A stretch of 8,506 nucleotides of DNA, taken from NCBI GenBank assembly GCA_964503615.1, contig CAZDBA010000193.1, positions 1 through 8,506 of the forward strand, in the 5' to 3' direction. The notes under the pieces were generated by a model. It searched no databases. It saw only the letters and a list, made by a program, of their open reading frames with translations, and had not been told where the DNA came from. The translations under genes and the position numbers were made by a program. This DNA comes from CAZDBA01 sp964503615. Lineage in GTDB: Bacteria; Planctomycetota; Planctomycetia; Pirellulales; Pirellulaceae. Shown piece by piece: positions 1 to 6,870 of this stretch. How positions within the stretch are numbered: the stretch's first letter is position 1; each line of letters starts with the position of its first letter.

Positions 1-1178
1 TTGCGTTTATTGGTGCCGCCGTTTGCTCGGGACAATTAAAGGCAGATGAAATCGAGGTTCTCAACACCTTTGACACCAACAATGTAGCGGTTGCTGGAAA
101 AGTTGCTTATGCGGCGGCTGGTCCTCAGGGGATAGTTATTGTCGACTTAAACGGAACAGAAATGGGCGGACCAGAAATTGCCGGGGTCATTGCTCCTCCA
201 GGCAATACAGGTACGGTCGATGATGTATCAATTGACGGTGGTCTATTATTCACCCTCGATGCGGCCGGGACCGGTGGACTTTCGGTTTTCTCGATCGAAA
301 ACCCATTGGAACCGACACTTGTATCTGGGCCAGTGTCCGTTGGGGTTTCTCCGTTTGCAGGTGTGTCCGCGGCGAATGGACGAGTGGTTGTTTCTGGTGG
401 AACAGGACTCCTGAGTGTACGAAGCTATCAAGCAAATGGCACCTTGGCGAATTCTGCTTCCACGATTGATTTAGGGGTCGGCCAACCTGACGTTCTCGTA
501 GCAGAGAATGGAGAGACCGCTTTTGTATCGACTGACTTTTCTGGTTTCTTTGACGGACAAACTTTCGGGATCACGGTAATCGACATTGCTCCCGGCCTGT
601 CGATTCTTGATCGAATTGGAATTGCCGGAGCTGGATTTTCGCCTGGAGTAGATGGGCCGGCGAACTTTCCAATTGAATCAGCTCAGGCGGGCGACACACT
701 CTATGTTGCCTCAGGCAATGGAGTCGCAGTTTTGGATGTGAGCAATCCAAACTCAGTGCAAACTCAGGCGCTGATCCCGCTCAATACAAACCCTGTCAAC
801 ATTGATGTGGTCGGTGATACGCTCTATGTGGTTGGCAATTCGCCAACTCCGACAATGACAACGATTGACGTTTCCGTATTGAGCTCACCGGTCATTCAAA
901 CGACAGCTCTGCCAAGTGGTTCCAGACCGCTGGGTGTTGCAGCAACGAACACCCGTGTCGTAATTGCAGATTCCAACTTGGGTATCCTGGTTGAATCCTT
1001 GTTGTTACCGGGAGATGTCAATCAAGATTGCGATGTGAATTTTTTTGACATCGCTCCGTTTATTGAAATTCTGATCACCATGAGGTTTCAAGCCGAAGCT
1101 GATGTCGACGGTAACAACACCGTAGACTTTTTTGATATCGTGCCGTTTATTGAAATCCTCTCTGACAGTTCGACTTAG
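1..1178 (+). CDS. Exported beta-propeller-like protein with C-terminal dockerin-like domain (5' truncated)
   Basis: The reading frame is open from base 3, so the true start lies left of the window; the ATG at 162 is internal. The first residues visible, ending in 'GQLKADEIEV', look like the tail of a signal peptide cleaved after a small residue, so the protein is probably exported. The body is a series of roughly 40-50 residue beta-rich repeats such as 'GDTLYVASGNGVAVLDVSNP' and 'GDTLYVVGN', resembling LVIVD-type propeller blades. Bases 1011-1175 encode a dockerin-like domain with two EF-hand-type loops: 'GDVNQDCDVNFFDI', then 'ADVDGNNTVDFFDI', each followed by 'PFIEIL'. Acidic or Asn residues sit at loop positions 1, 3, 5 and 12. 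In this type of protein the propeller probably mediates binding and the dockerin-like tag attachment or calcium-dependent folding; no catalytic residues are recognisable. The fold and the export are inferred. Confidence 0.82.
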   Translation, partial: AFIGAAVCSGQLKADEIEVLNTFDTNNVAVAGKVAYAAAGPQGIVIVDLNGTEMGGPEIAGVIAPPGNTGTVDDVSIDGGLLFTLDAAGTGGLSVFSIENPLEPTLVSGPVSVGVSPFAGVSAANGRVVVSGGTGLLSVRSYQANGTLANSASTIDLGVGQPDVLVAENGETAFVSTDFSGFFDGQTFGITVIDIAPGLSILDRIGIAGAGFSPGVDGPANFPIESAQAGDTLYVASGNGVAVLDVSNPNSVQTQALIPLNTNPVNIDVVGDTLYVVGNSPTPTMTTIDVSVLSSPVIQTTALPSGSRPLGVAATNTRVVIADSNLGILVESLLLPGDVNQDCDVNFFDIAPFIEILITMRFQAEADVDGNNTVDFFDIVPFIEILSDSST

Positions 1179-1218
1179 CGAATGTGTACCCGAGTGATGG
1201 TGAATTTGAGTTGCCGGT

Positions 1219-1270
1219 TTAACTCGCCTCTCTAAAGCGAGTATTAACGCCTCAAAAGAGGCACGCTACT
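1219..1270. repeat. Intergenic palindromic repeat, long variant
   Basis: This block lies 40 bases after the propeller gene. It starts with 'CTCGCCTCTCT' (1223-1233) and ends with 'GAGGCACGCTACTT' (1258-1271); nearly the same ends flank the shorter element at 6871-6902. It can form two local hairpins: ACTCGC 1222-1227 with GCGAGT 1237-1242, and GCCTC 1249-1253 with GAGGC 1258-1262. It can also form a longer-range pairing, GCCTCT 1226-1231 with AGAGGC 1257-1262, which excludes both local hairpins. There is no poly-T tract directly after it, so it is not a standard intrinsic terminator. It looks like one member of a dispersed non-coding repeat family. Confidence 0.6.
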
Positions 1271-1345
1271 TTGAATAAAAAATCGCCATCGAAAAATTGC
1301 CATCTTTTCGTGCCAATTCTTGTAATATAAGACTTGGCGGAAATA

Positions 1346-1354
1346 TGCTATACT
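1346..1354 (+). promoter_or_regulatory. Candidate extended -10 promoter for the esterase gene
   Basis: The bases TGCTATACT match an extended -10 box (TGN followed by TATACT) about 90 bases before the esterase ATG. No good -35 hexamer lies 16-18 bases upstream, which an extended -10 can tolerate. Transcription would start near 1361 and give a pyrimidine-rich leader of about 85 nt. This is consensus matching only; planctomycete promoters are poorly characterised. Confidence 0.35.
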
Positions 1355-1393
1355 TAGATGGCTGGCTTCTCCTGCTTCCCCCATTCCATTTTT

Positions 1394-1440
1394 GTCGCAT
1401 CATATCTTTGCGACTTTTCTTTTCACCTTTTTTTTGCGGT
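1394..1440 (+). promoter_or_regulatory. Leader hairpin followed by U-rich tract (attenuator- or terminator-like)
   Basis: GTCGCA (1394-1399) and TGCGAC (1409-1414) form a perfect 6-bp stem with a 9-nt loop. A T-rich stretch follows, with TTTTCTTTTC then a run of eight or more T up to about 1435. It ends just before the esterase start codon, so it would lie in that gene's own leader if the promoter at 1346 is right. The stem is short, so a regulatory role is only a possibility. It could also be a remote terminator for the upstream gene. Confidence 0.35.
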
Positions 1441-1445
1441 TTAAA

Positions 1446-3152
1446 ATGATTTCGAAGATCTTGAGACATGCTTCTTTTTGCATTGTGATAACTTACGCGT
1501 CAGTGGTTTCCGCGCAAAACGTTGTTGATGTTTACTTTATTACTGGCCAATCTAACGCGGGTAATTTGTCCGAGCTTAATTCGTATGATGTCGGCGGTTA
1601 CGACGGTAATATTCCGCCAATCAATACAAATAGTTTTGACAATCAGTCGGAGCAAGGATTCACGCTGACGTTTGGTCGAATTCCCGATCGCAGCAGCCGG
1701 GGACCGGTAACCGCTTTCGTAGAGAGCTTCTCGGAAAGCTCGCTCGACCCAACCAATTATGCGTTGGATAACTTGGCGGTCGAGATCAACGCAGGGTTTG
1801 GAAATGATATTGGAATATTCTCCTTTGGACGTAACGGACGATCTTTAGGGCTCACCACTGACAATACCGGTAACGCTATAAACGAAGATTGGTTTCCCGG
1901 CACCGTCGCACAACCTTATAACTTGGAACTGTATGGGCAATTTTTGACTTTCAGCGCGCTACGGATTGCTGAAGTCGAAGCAGGTCCGGATGGAGTGGCT
2001 GGAACTGCAGATGACCAAATCGCCAATGTTCGGGGGATATTCTGGTTTCAAGGCGAAACCGATTCGGATGACCAGACCAATCGCGAAGCTTACGGTGAGA
2101 ACTTTGCGAACCTCGTGGCTCGATTTCGCGACACTTTTGGGAACCCGGAATTGCCGATTGTCGCCAGTGAGATTCGAAGAATAAATGCGAATGATGAGCC
2201 CGTAAATGATGGCTTGAACGAAGTCGCTGGCAATGACCCTTTTGTCACGGTGATCGACATTAGTGACACCTCAATATATCCGCCCGTGAATACTGGAAAT
2301 GTTCACTTGAATGCAGACGGCTTTCACGCTCTTTCCAGTGATTTTGCGAACGCGATTATTGAGCTGTTGGATGGTGACACATCGGAACCAGAACCAGGAG
2401 CCCCCCTTACAACATCAACTTCGCCTCCTACAACAAACATTATTTCGTCTGAGCTTAGTGGAGCGACTGACTCTGCAATTTTTAGTGAAGCCGGCAATTC
2501 TAACCATGCTCGTGGCCAATTTTTTTCGTTAGGGGATGGAGCTGGCACTGGCTACGAAATTTCGGCACTTACGATACGAAAAAGTACTACCCAGACTTAT
2601 CAAAATGCCACGTTAACGGTGAGGATTTTCGAGGGGAACGCGGCGCAGTTCCTTACAGGGACAGGGCACGATTCAACGATCGATGGAGACGACTTTTTTG
2701 TTGGAACAACGGTCACGCCGATTTGCTCCGAGGTGTTTGAGCTAGATGGCACAATTGCTGACAACAATTTCGTAACATTCAATTTTACGGAACCGGTTCA
2801 GGTTGACGAAATGAGCGACCTTGGGTTTCTTATTACTTTTGAACCTGGCTCCGGAACAGAGGACCGATTTCGCTACAGGGAAGGAACTCAGGGTGAGAGG
2901 ATGGCTGTTACCGATACAAGCCATGATGTTTCCGGATCGCGATCGTTTCATTACGCGGTTCAAGGCACCTCGTTCACCGCGTTTCTTTTGGGCGATCTCA
3001 ATCGTGATGACCAAGTTAACTTTTTTGATATCTCTCCCTTCATCGCGTTGCTTTCGACCAATGGTTTTCTTGATGAAGCAGATATTAATGGCGACGGGGT
3101 AGTGAACTTTTTCGATATCGGCCCATTTATCGGTTTGTTATCGAGTAATTAA
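1446..3152 (+). CDS. Exported SASA/CE6-like carbohydrate acetylesterase (SGNH hydrolase) with dockerin-like domain
   Basis: The protein is 568 residues from the ATG at 1446. A TTG at 1392 is in frame, but the ATG gives a clean signal peptide (K4, R7, hydrophobic core, 'VVSA' before Q24). Residues 26-308 carry the SGNH hydrolase blocks of the sialic-acid acetylesterase-like family: 'FITGQSNAGN' with Ser36 as probable nucleophile, 'FWFQGETD' at 199-206, and 'HLNADGFHAL' with Asp291 and His294. It probably removes acetyl groups from a polysaccharide or sialic-acid-like sugar outside the cytoplasm; the substrate cannot be read from the sequence. A Pro/Thr/Ser-rich linker (about 310-332) leads to a beta-rich module of about 180 residues that I do not recognise. 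Residues 514-568 form a dockerin-like domain ('GDLNRDDQVNFFDI' and 'ADINGDGVVNFFDI') closely similar to the one in the upstream gene. No clear ribosome binding site is visible before the ATG. Confidence 0.88.
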   Translation: MISKILRHASFCIVITYASVVSAQNVVDVYFITGQSNAGNLSELNSYDVGGYDGNIPPINTNSFDNQSEQGFTLTFGRIPDRSSRGPVTAFVESFSESSLDPTNYALDNLAVEINAGFGNDIGIFSFGRNGRSLGLTTDNTGNAINEDWFPGTVAQPYNLELYGQFLTFSALRIAEVEAGPDGVAGTADDQIANVRGIFWFQGETDSDDQTNREAYGENFANLVARFRDTFGNPELPIVASEIRRINANDEPVNDGLNEVAGNDPFVTVIDISDTSIYPPVNTGNVHLNADGFHALSSDFANAIIELLDGDTSEPEPGAPLTTSTSPPTTNIISSELSGATDSAIFSEAGNSNHARGQFFSLGDGAGTGYEISALTIRKSTTQTYQNATLTVRIFEGNAAQFLTGTGHDSTIDGDDFFVGTTVTPICSEVFELDGTIADNNFVTFNFTEPVQVDEMSDLGFLITFEPGSGTEDRFRYREGTQGERMAVTDTSHDVSGSRSFHYAVQGTSFTAFLLGDLNRDDQVNFFDISPFIALLSTNGFLDEADINGDGVVNFFDIGPFIGLLSSN

Positions 3153-3161
3153 TCCGCCCAA

Positions 3162-3176
3162 CTGCGGTTGCCGCAG
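3162..3176 (+). other. Small stem-loop downstream of esterase gene
   Basis: CTGCGG and CCGCAG form a perfect 6-bp stem with a 3-nt loop, 9 bases after the stop codon. It has no T tract and precedes the stronger terminator at 3198. It may protect the transcript 3' end, or have no function. Confidence 0.4.
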
Positions 3177-3197
3177 ATGAAGTGCACAATATATCTG

Positions 3198-3230
3198 GGC
3201 AAGAAGGGTTCGTCCCGTCTTGCCTTTTTT
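3198..3230 (+). terminator. Intrinsic terminator of the esterase gene
   Basis: GGCAAGA (3198-3204) pairs with TCTTGCC (3218-3224). After one A/G mismatch the stem continues with GGG pairing to CCC around a TTCGT loop, and six T follow at once (3225-3230). This is a classic Rho-independent terminator, 45 bases after the esterase stop codon. It separates the exported dockerin-tagged genes from the PARG gene. Confidence 0.85.
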
Positions 3231-3298
3231 GTTTACCGAGCGTGTGAGTTCCGTTTTTTGCATCGAACCTTTTTATCGGATGCCAGTCTCCTCGATAA

Positions 3299-3312
3299 AG
3301 TCAACTTTGACT
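3299..3312. promoter_or_regulatory. Operator-like palindrome upstream of PARG gene
   Basis: AGTCAA and TTGACT form a perfect 6-2-6 inverted repeat, 29 bases before the PARG start codon. The right arm also resembles a -35 hexamer, but I find no convincing -10 box at the right distance. It could bind a dimeric regulator; no regulator gene is adjacent. Confidence 0.25.
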
Positions 3313-3341
3313 GCAAAATTAAAAACGTGAAGGCTTAGTAA

Positions 3342-4157
3342 ATGTCTTTGAAACAACACGCCCAAGAAGTGCTAAATCTAATTGATCGTGGCACCTACAC
3401 TGCAGGCGGTTCGGTTGTATCCATCGAATCCCAGATTCAATCTTCTCTTGGGGGCTCTCGTCTTTACACCCCAGGCGAACTCTCGACTTTGCGCGAGCAG
3501 CCATCTTCAGGTCCGCAACCTTTGATCGAAGTGCGAAACGGAACGACCCAAACGGTCGCTCAAACGATGTCGGAATCAGAGCCGCTTGTGTTGCTAAATT
3601 TCGCGTCTGCAAGGAACCCCGGTGGAGGCTTTCTGAATGGTGCCAAGGCTCAAGAGGAAGACTTGTGCAGGTGTTCAGCTTTGTATGCGACTCTCATTCA
3701 ACACCAAGAGTACTACGACGCGAATCGAAGCCAACCGTCTTTGCTTTATACCGATTACGCGATCTACAGTCCGACTGTTCCTTTTTTCAAAACTCGTGGA
3801 ACGGGCGACTATCTCGACCGTCCGTTCGTTGCATCGGTAATTACAGCGCCGGCACCCAACACCAAACCTTATCTTGCAAAATCTGATGATCTGGAAATGT
3901 TACGACAGTGTTTTGAACGACGCTGGAAAAACGTTTTGGCAATCGCAAGAGACGCTGGAGTGCGACAGGTCCTGCTGGGTGCTTGGGGTTGCGGTGCTTT
4001 TGGTGGCGATCCTGTTGTCGCATCGCAAACTGCAAAGAATGCGATTGCGGAGTTTGGATCGGCTTTTGACAAGGTGGTTTTTGCGATTCCTGGCAAAGGA
4101 AAACAAAGCAAGCACAACTTGGAAACTTTCGCCAGAACTTTCGAGGTAACCCTTTAG
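3342..4157 (+). CDS. Bacterial-type poly(ADP-ribose) glycohydrolase (PARG; TIGR02452/DUF2263 family)
   Basis: This 271-residue cytoplasmic protein has no signal peptide. It carries the PARG signature: 'GGG' at 94-96 followed seven residues later by 'QEE' at 104-106, continuing 'DLCR'. In this family the second Glu of the pair (Glu106) is the catalytic residue that cleaves the ribose-ribose glycosidic bond. The N-terminus ('AQEVLNLIDRGTY', then 'LYTPGEL') fits the accessory region of microbial PARGs. The macrodomain phosphate loop appears as 'LLGAWGCGAFGGDP' at 211-224. It should release ADP-ribose from poly(ADP-ribosyl)ated targets. The ATG at 3342 has a GAAGG Shine-Dalgarno (3329-3333) eight bases upstream. 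Length and motif order look intact. No ADP-ribosyltransferase gene is in the window, so the origin of its substrate is unknown. It is monocistronic and converges on the DUF2071 gene. Confidence 0.9.
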   Translation: MSLKQHAQEVLNLIDRGTYTAGGSVVSIESQIQSSLGGSRLYTPGELSTLREQPSSGPQPLIEVRNGTTQTVAQTMSESEPLVLLNFASARNPGGGFLNGAKAQEEDLCRCSALYATLIQHQEYYDANRSQPSLLYTDYAIYSPTVPFFKTRGTGDYLDRPFVASVITAPAPNTKPYLAKSDDLEMLRQCFERRWKNVLAIARDAGVRQVLLGAWGCGAFGGDPVVASQTAKNAIAEFGSAFDKVVFAIPGKGKQSKHNLETFARTFEVTL

Positions 4158-4190
4158 TTACCGCCGTGTTAAACCACCGACCAGCGGTAA
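4158..4190. terminator. Possible bidirectional terminator between convergent genes
   Basis: TTACCGC (4158-4164), immediately after the PARG stop codon, pairs with GCGGTAA (4184-4190). Inside the loop GTG 4166-4168 may pair with CAC 4175-4177. The loop is long and there is no T run, only AAAA on the right side. The location between two convergent genes supports a role, but the structure is weak. Confidence 0.25.
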
Positions 4191-4222
4191 AAGTACACAC
4201 GTCTTCCAACTTGATGAAATTG

Positions 4223-4975
4223 CTAAGCGACTCGTTGATTAAGCCAAGCCCGCACTCCGACGTACGACGAAAACAGAAGGTGTGGTTCTTGAGCCGTGAG
4301 CTCGCTGGATGGATCCAACCAGCTTAACATCGAGTTTGATCTGACTTCAGCTTCAGCTTTCTGCAAGGGCCACGGCTCATGATCAATTTCACCCCTCAAG
4401 ATGTTGCCGTGCCGGTCTTGAGCATACAAGCAATAACGTGCGGTCAACCAATGCTCAAGCGTACCAGGTTCAGCTCGAAAGGAATCGCCAGTAGGGCGAT
4501 AACGCATTTCAAGCTCGGCAGGATCTTCGCCAGAATGCGTTCGACGGCTTGAGTACGAGAACCAACCATCTTTTGCCATCGACATCTGCATTCTTGCGTC
4601 CATATACGGCAAATAGAAAAATTTTCTGGCGAGGCGAACAGCCAGTTTATTAGTTGCATCCAAGCTAAAGAACCAGACACCCGGTTTGCCGTCAACGGTA
4701 ACATAAGTCCGGACATTCAATTCAGGAAACGCTGACAGCCCTGGAACTGCCGGGACAAAGCGTGGAGCAACGTCGGACATGCGGAATGGCACGACCCCGA
4801 TCCAAGCCTGACCATCAATCGTATCGCATTCGATATTGGGCAGGTGCTGCTGAAGCAAATTTGGTGCGATTGGCCAATGCATAAACAATAAATCATGCCA
4901 ACGCATCCGCATGGCGTGAGAATGCTTGGGCAAGGGCCAAGTTCGATCCGATTTGTTCTTAGTCGCTTTTATCAT
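4223..4975 (-). CDS. YqjF-like DUF2071 family protein
   Basis: The protein has 250 residues and no signal peptide or membrane helices. It matches the DUF2071 (YqjF-like) pattern along its length: 'WHDLLFMHWP' (26-35), 'DGQAWIGVVPFRM' (54-66), 'FPELNVRTYV' (83-92), 'GKPGVWFFSLDA' (96-107), then 'ARKFFYLPYMDARM' (116-129). The family is thought to share the acetoacetate-decarboxylase-like beta-barrel fold, but its reaction is not established, so no enzyme activity is assigned. The start is the ATG at 4975; an internal Met at 22 would lose little conserved sequence, so the first 20 residues are uncertain. It lies 67 bases downstream of the antiporter gene on the same strand and could be cotranscribed, but no functional link is apparent. 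No strong Shine-Dalgarno is visible. Confidence 0.85.
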   Translation of the reverse strand: MIKATKNKSDRTWPLPKHSHAMRMRWHDLLFMHWPIAPNLLQQHLPNIECDTIDGQAWIGVVPFRMSDVAPRFVPAVPGLSAFPELNVRTYVTVDGKPGVWFFSLDATNKLAVRLARKFFYLPYMDARMQMSMAKDGWFSYSSRRTHSGEDPAELEMRYRPTGDSFRAEPGTLEHWLTARYCLYAQDRHGNILRGEIDHEPWPLQKAEAEVRSNSMLSWLDPSSELTAQEPHLLFSSYVGVRAWLNQRVA

Positions 4976-5043
4976 TAGATGATTTACCGAAAAACCACCG
5001 TAGTCGATAACTCGCCATCGTTGACGAGCATCGCGGCAGCATC

Positions 5044-6768
5044 CTATTTGTCCTGCTGCGGGTTTTCGTCCAGCTGGTGAATGTTAATTCCCAAATAGGC
5101 GTACAACACCGTCATTATTGGGCTGATAATATTGAACAGGCACCAAGGCGCAAAATGAAGCACCTCCACTCCCAGCACGCCATACTGCGCCGCGCCGCAG
5201 GTGTTCCATGGAATGAGCACAGAGGTCACGGTTCCAGAGTCTTCTAACGTTCGACTCAAGTTTTCGGGGGCCAAGCCCTGATCTCGATAGGCATCTCCAA
5301 ACATCCTGCCCGGTAATACGATCGCCAAATATTGGTCGGAAGCGGTCAAGTTGGTTAACATACAACTGCCTGCCGTGGTAGCAACCAAAGAACCACGCGT
5401 TGTCGCAAGACGGACAAGTGGTTCAGTCATTCGTCTGAGCAAGCCGCATGCCTCCATGACTCCACCAAAACACATTGCAGTCAGAATAAGCCAAACCGTG
5501 TTTAACATGCCCACCATGCCTTTTCCCTTCAACAACTCGGCGGCGGAGATCTTGCTGATAACAGCATCCAGCGGTTCTTTGATTTCGTCGAAGTTCTCAG
5601 TCACCACGATCTTCTCTTCGCGGAAGACCTCCATGGTTAACTCTGGCCGATCTACCCGAGCAGATTCGAATCGCTTCCGTTCCAACTCTGCGGCCAACGA
5701 ATCTCTCTCCGCTTCAAACTTCTCAACAACGTCGTCCGAAACCAGTTGTGTCTTAAACGCCATCGCATTGATGAATCCAACATAAGCTCGTTTGATGTAG
5801 GCTGGTTGCCGCATCTCCACGTGCTCGCCATCTTCGTCTTTGACGGTGAATTTGACTTCATCTAAACCAGCAATATTTGTAACCACATCAGGCTGTATGA
5901 AAATCGCTACGATCCCGGCGGCGACTGCGCCCACAAACAAAGCCACGATCGCTTCGACTTTAAAAAACACCATCACTAACACCAAAATTGGCACCGCGAA
6001 CAGAAAGGGCAGGGCCCATCCGGACAAGTTAAAATTGGCCGCGATTTCCTCTTTCAGCAAAGCCGTTCCGGACGCAGTCGATTCGACGTCGCCGGACAAG
6101 CCAATCACAACAAAGATCCCACAGGCGATTACAAAACTGGGAATCGTGGTCCACAGCATATATTTGATATGTTTGATCAGATCGGTACCTGCCATGGCAG
6201 CTGCCAGATTGGTTGTGTCGGACAAAGGCGAGATCTTGTCACCGAAATAGCTACCAGAAATGATCGCGCCAGCAGTCATGGGAACACTCATCCCCAGTGC
6301 AGATCCGATTCCCAGCAACGCGATACCTACGGTCGCCACCGTCGACCATGAACTACCGGTCACGACTGAAACGATCGCACAAACGACAGCGCTGGCCACC
6401 AAAAAATAAGTTGGATTCAGGATATCCAGTCCGTAGTAGATCATGGCGGGAACGATTCCGCTCATCATCCATGTTCCGGCCAACGAACCGATCATCAATA
6501 GGATCAAGATTGCAACCAGCGTCGCAGAAATGCTCTTGCGGATCCCCTCCAGCATTTCGGTAACGGGCACTCGCAACATCAGCCCCATCACCCCGGCCAC
6601 AGCCGCCCCGATCAACAACGCAATTTGATTCGGACCGTAGGATGAATCCGCTCCGTAGAAAATAACATTCGCGACGAGCAAGCCTATCAAGATTAACAGT
6701 GGCACGAGGGCTTGCCAAAGTTTCGGGTTCGTTTCCACCTTTGAGGTCTTCGATTCAGCTCCCGTCAT
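5044..6768 (-). CDS. nhaC: NhaC-family Na+/H+ antiporter with long charged insertion
   Basis: This 574-residue polytopic inner-membrane protein probably exchanges Na+ for H+ (some NhaC relatives carry organic acids). About 11-12 hydrophobic segments are visible. Family landmarks are 'TGSSWSTVATVGIALLGIG' (137-155), 'GSYFGDKISPLSDTTNLAA' (172-190), 'MLNTVWLILTAMCFGGVMEA' (421-440), 'SDQYLAIVLPGRMF' (477-490) and 'LEDSGTVTSVLIPWNTCGA' (507-525). Typical NhaC proteins have roughly 460-490 residues. The extra length lies between the helix ending near 292 and the helix starting near 418. This hydrophilic region has 'KDEDGEHVEMRQ' at 310-321 and a Glu/Arg-rich, probably coiled-coil stretch at 345-370. 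The frame is continuous and both halves of the transporter look intact. The minus-strand ATG at 6768 has only a weak upstream purine stretch. The downstream neighbour is the DUF2071 gene. Confidence 0.9.
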   Translation of the reverse strand: MTGAESKTSKVETNPKLWQALVPLLILIGLLVANVIFYGADSSYGPNQIALLIGAAVAGVMGLMLRVPVTEMLEGIRKSISATLVAILILLMIGSLAGTWMMSGIVPAMIYYGLDILNPTYFLVASAVVCAIVSVVTGSSWSTVATVGIALLGIGSALGMSVPMTAGAIISGSYFGDKISPLSDTTNLAAAMAGTDLIKHIKYMLWTTIPSFVIACGIFVVIGLSGDVESTASGTALLKEEIAANFNLSGWALPFLFAVPILVLVMVFFKVEAIVALFVGAVAAGIVAIFIQPDVVTNIAGLDEVKFTVKDEDGEHVEMRQPAYIKRAYVGFINAMAFKTQLVSDDVVEKFEAERDSLAAELERKRFESARVDRPELTMEVFREEKIVVTENFDEIKEPLDAVISKISAAELLKGKGMVGMLNTVWLILTAMCFGGVMEACGLLRRMTEPLVRLATTRGSLVATTAGSCMLTNLTASDQYLAIVLPGRMFGDAYRDQGLAPENLSRTLEDSGTVTSVLIPWNTCGAAQYGVLGVEVLHFAPWCLFNIISPIMTVLYAYLGINIHQLDENPQQDK

Positions 6769-6817
6769 ATACGGCTATTCCAGTCTCGAAACAATCTGCA
6801 AGTATTTCAAAACGTTA

Positions 6818-6846
6818 AATTTAGTTTGCCGAGTCGGCTGGTACAA
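6818..6846 (-). promoter_or_regulatory. Weak candidate promoter with palindrome in spacer, upstream of nhaC
   Basis: Read on the minus strand, TTGTAC (6846-6841) and TAAATT (6823-6818) are 17 bases apart and lie 50-78 bases before the nhaC ATG. Each hexamer is a poor consensus match. The spacer contains the palindrome GCCGAGTCGGC (6828-6838), which could be an operator. This is tentative. Confidence 0.22.
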
Positions 6847-6870
6847 CCAAGGCAACCATAATTGTGCTTT

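Noticed and set aside
1392..1445. Upstream TTG start extending the esterase by 18 residues
   Set aside because: The added residues are encoded by the pyrimidine-rich leader and hairpin, would put a long hydrophobic stretch before the normal signal peptide, and have no ribosome binding site. The ATG at 1446 gives a standard signal peptide.
3841..4209. Minus-strand 122-codon frame opposite the PARG gene end
   Set aside because: It is antisense to the conserved macrodomain loop of PARG and has no recognisable features.
3342..4975. PARG and DUF2071 genes as a functional two-gene system
   Set aside because: The genes are convergent, so they are not cotranscribed, and nothing in the sequence connects their roles.
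5351..6250. Long plus-strand frames opposite the nhaC gene (5351-5785 and 5840-6250)
   Set aside because: They are antisense shadows of a strongly supported antiporter gene; their translations are Ser/Thr/Ala/Ile-rich without domain features.
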